From the NCBI GenBank assembly GCA_934481375.1, contig CAKSPN010000089.1:1-7056 (forward strand): DNA of 7,056 nt. Reading direction: 5' to 3'. Of the stretch, positions 6,855 through 7,056 are shown piece after piece. Each line of letters begins with the position of its first letter. Within the stretch, counting starts at the first letter, position 1. The position numbers were made by a program, and so were the translations under genes. The notes under the pieces are model-generated. The model saw only the letters and a list, made by a program, of their open reading frames with translations, had not been told where the DNA came from and searched no databases. This stretch comes from an uncultured Clostridia bacterium (GTDB lineage Bacteria > Bacillota > Clostridia > UBA1381).

Positions 6855-7056
6855 TCAGTCAAGATGAAATACTTCCTCAAGGTCAGTCGATACGGGGCTG
6901 TTATCGGGATTTGTTTCCATAATATCCGCCATATACGCCCACCACTTTTGACATATATCCGTTTGGGCGCTTGCGTCCCAGCGCTCGCTGTTTTCTATCT
7001 CAATATATCCGTAAAGAATATCGGTTTCCTTATCAAGATATATCGAATAATTTTTT
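6855..7056 (-). CDS. rhaM: L-rhamnose mutarotase, C-terminal part (start lies beyond right edge)
   Basis: RhaM interconverts alpha and beta anomers of L-rhamnose, feeding rhamnose isomerase in the cytoplasm. Sixty-six codons are visible, ending with TGA at 6855-6857. The stretch KNYSIYLDKETDILYGYIEI followed by SERWDA, then WWAYMADIMETNPDNSPVST and EEVFHLD, matches the conserved C-terminal two thirds of RhaM, including the Trp-Trp pair and the NPDNSPVS signature. Full-length proteins have about 104 residues, so roughly 38 are missing on the right. The fused discoidin-KduI gene starts 18 nt downstream, so both are very likely on one transcript. Together with KduI and KduD this points to use of a polymer containing both rhamnose and uronic acid, most likely rhamnogalacturonan-I. 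Confidence 0.95.
   Translation of the reverse strand, partial: KNYSIYLDKETDILYGYIEIENSERWDASAQTDICQKWWAYMADIMETNPDNSPVSTDLEEVFHLD

Noticed and set aside
1..7056. Mobile element, CRISPR array, tRNA or rRNA, or defence system
   Set aside because: I found no direct repeats with spacers, transposase or integrase motifs, tRNA-like cloverleaf or CCA end. All the space is filled by metabolic, translation and membrane genes.

Overview
The window reads as chromosomal DNA from a Gram-positive anaerobe of the class Clostridia, probably a plant-fibre-degrading gut or rumen member. The reasons are strong AGGAGG-type ribosome binding sites before nearly every gene, a moderately AT-rich composition, the valS-folC gene order familiar from Firmicutes, and pectin-sugar genes. 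The genus cannot be named from the sequence. Every gene I can support lies on the minus strand, so transcription runs from high to low coordinates. The window cuts the first and last genes.

Right part (about 4406-7056): the 3' end of a carbohydrate operon. In transcription order it holds the end of rhaM (L-rhamnose mutarotase), a 542-codon frame joining a discoidin-like domain to a complete KduI isomerase, and kduD. RhaM acts on L-rhamnose. KduI and KduD convert the unsaturated-uronate product 5-keto-4-deoxyuronate to 2-keto-3-deoxygluconate. Rhamnose plus unsaturated galacturonate is what rhamnogalacturonan-I (pectin) breakdown yields, so this is probably part of a rhamnogalacturonan-use locus that continues beyond position 7056. 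Gaps of 18 and 13 nt indicate one transcript.

Middle part (1401-4405): a near-consensus promoter (4341-4369) drives a small two-helix membrane protein gene (59 aa, 4122-4301), then valS, then folC. A hairpin with a U-rich tail sits between valS and folC and may attenuate folC expression. The leader is too short for a T-box.

Left part (1-171): rpmE (ribosomal protein L31) starts at 93 and runs off the left edge. Its promoter overlaps the last codons of folC.

The most interesting point is the 5208-6836 gene. An intact Shine-Dalgarno sequence and ATG for a normal-length KduI lie inside the fused frame, and residues 2-266 contain no methionine. One extra A in a four-A run just upstream would split the frame into two ordinary tandem genes. 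It is therefore a recent fusion, a gene making two products, or a one-base sequence error. I saw no mobile element, CRISPR array, RNA gene or defence system.
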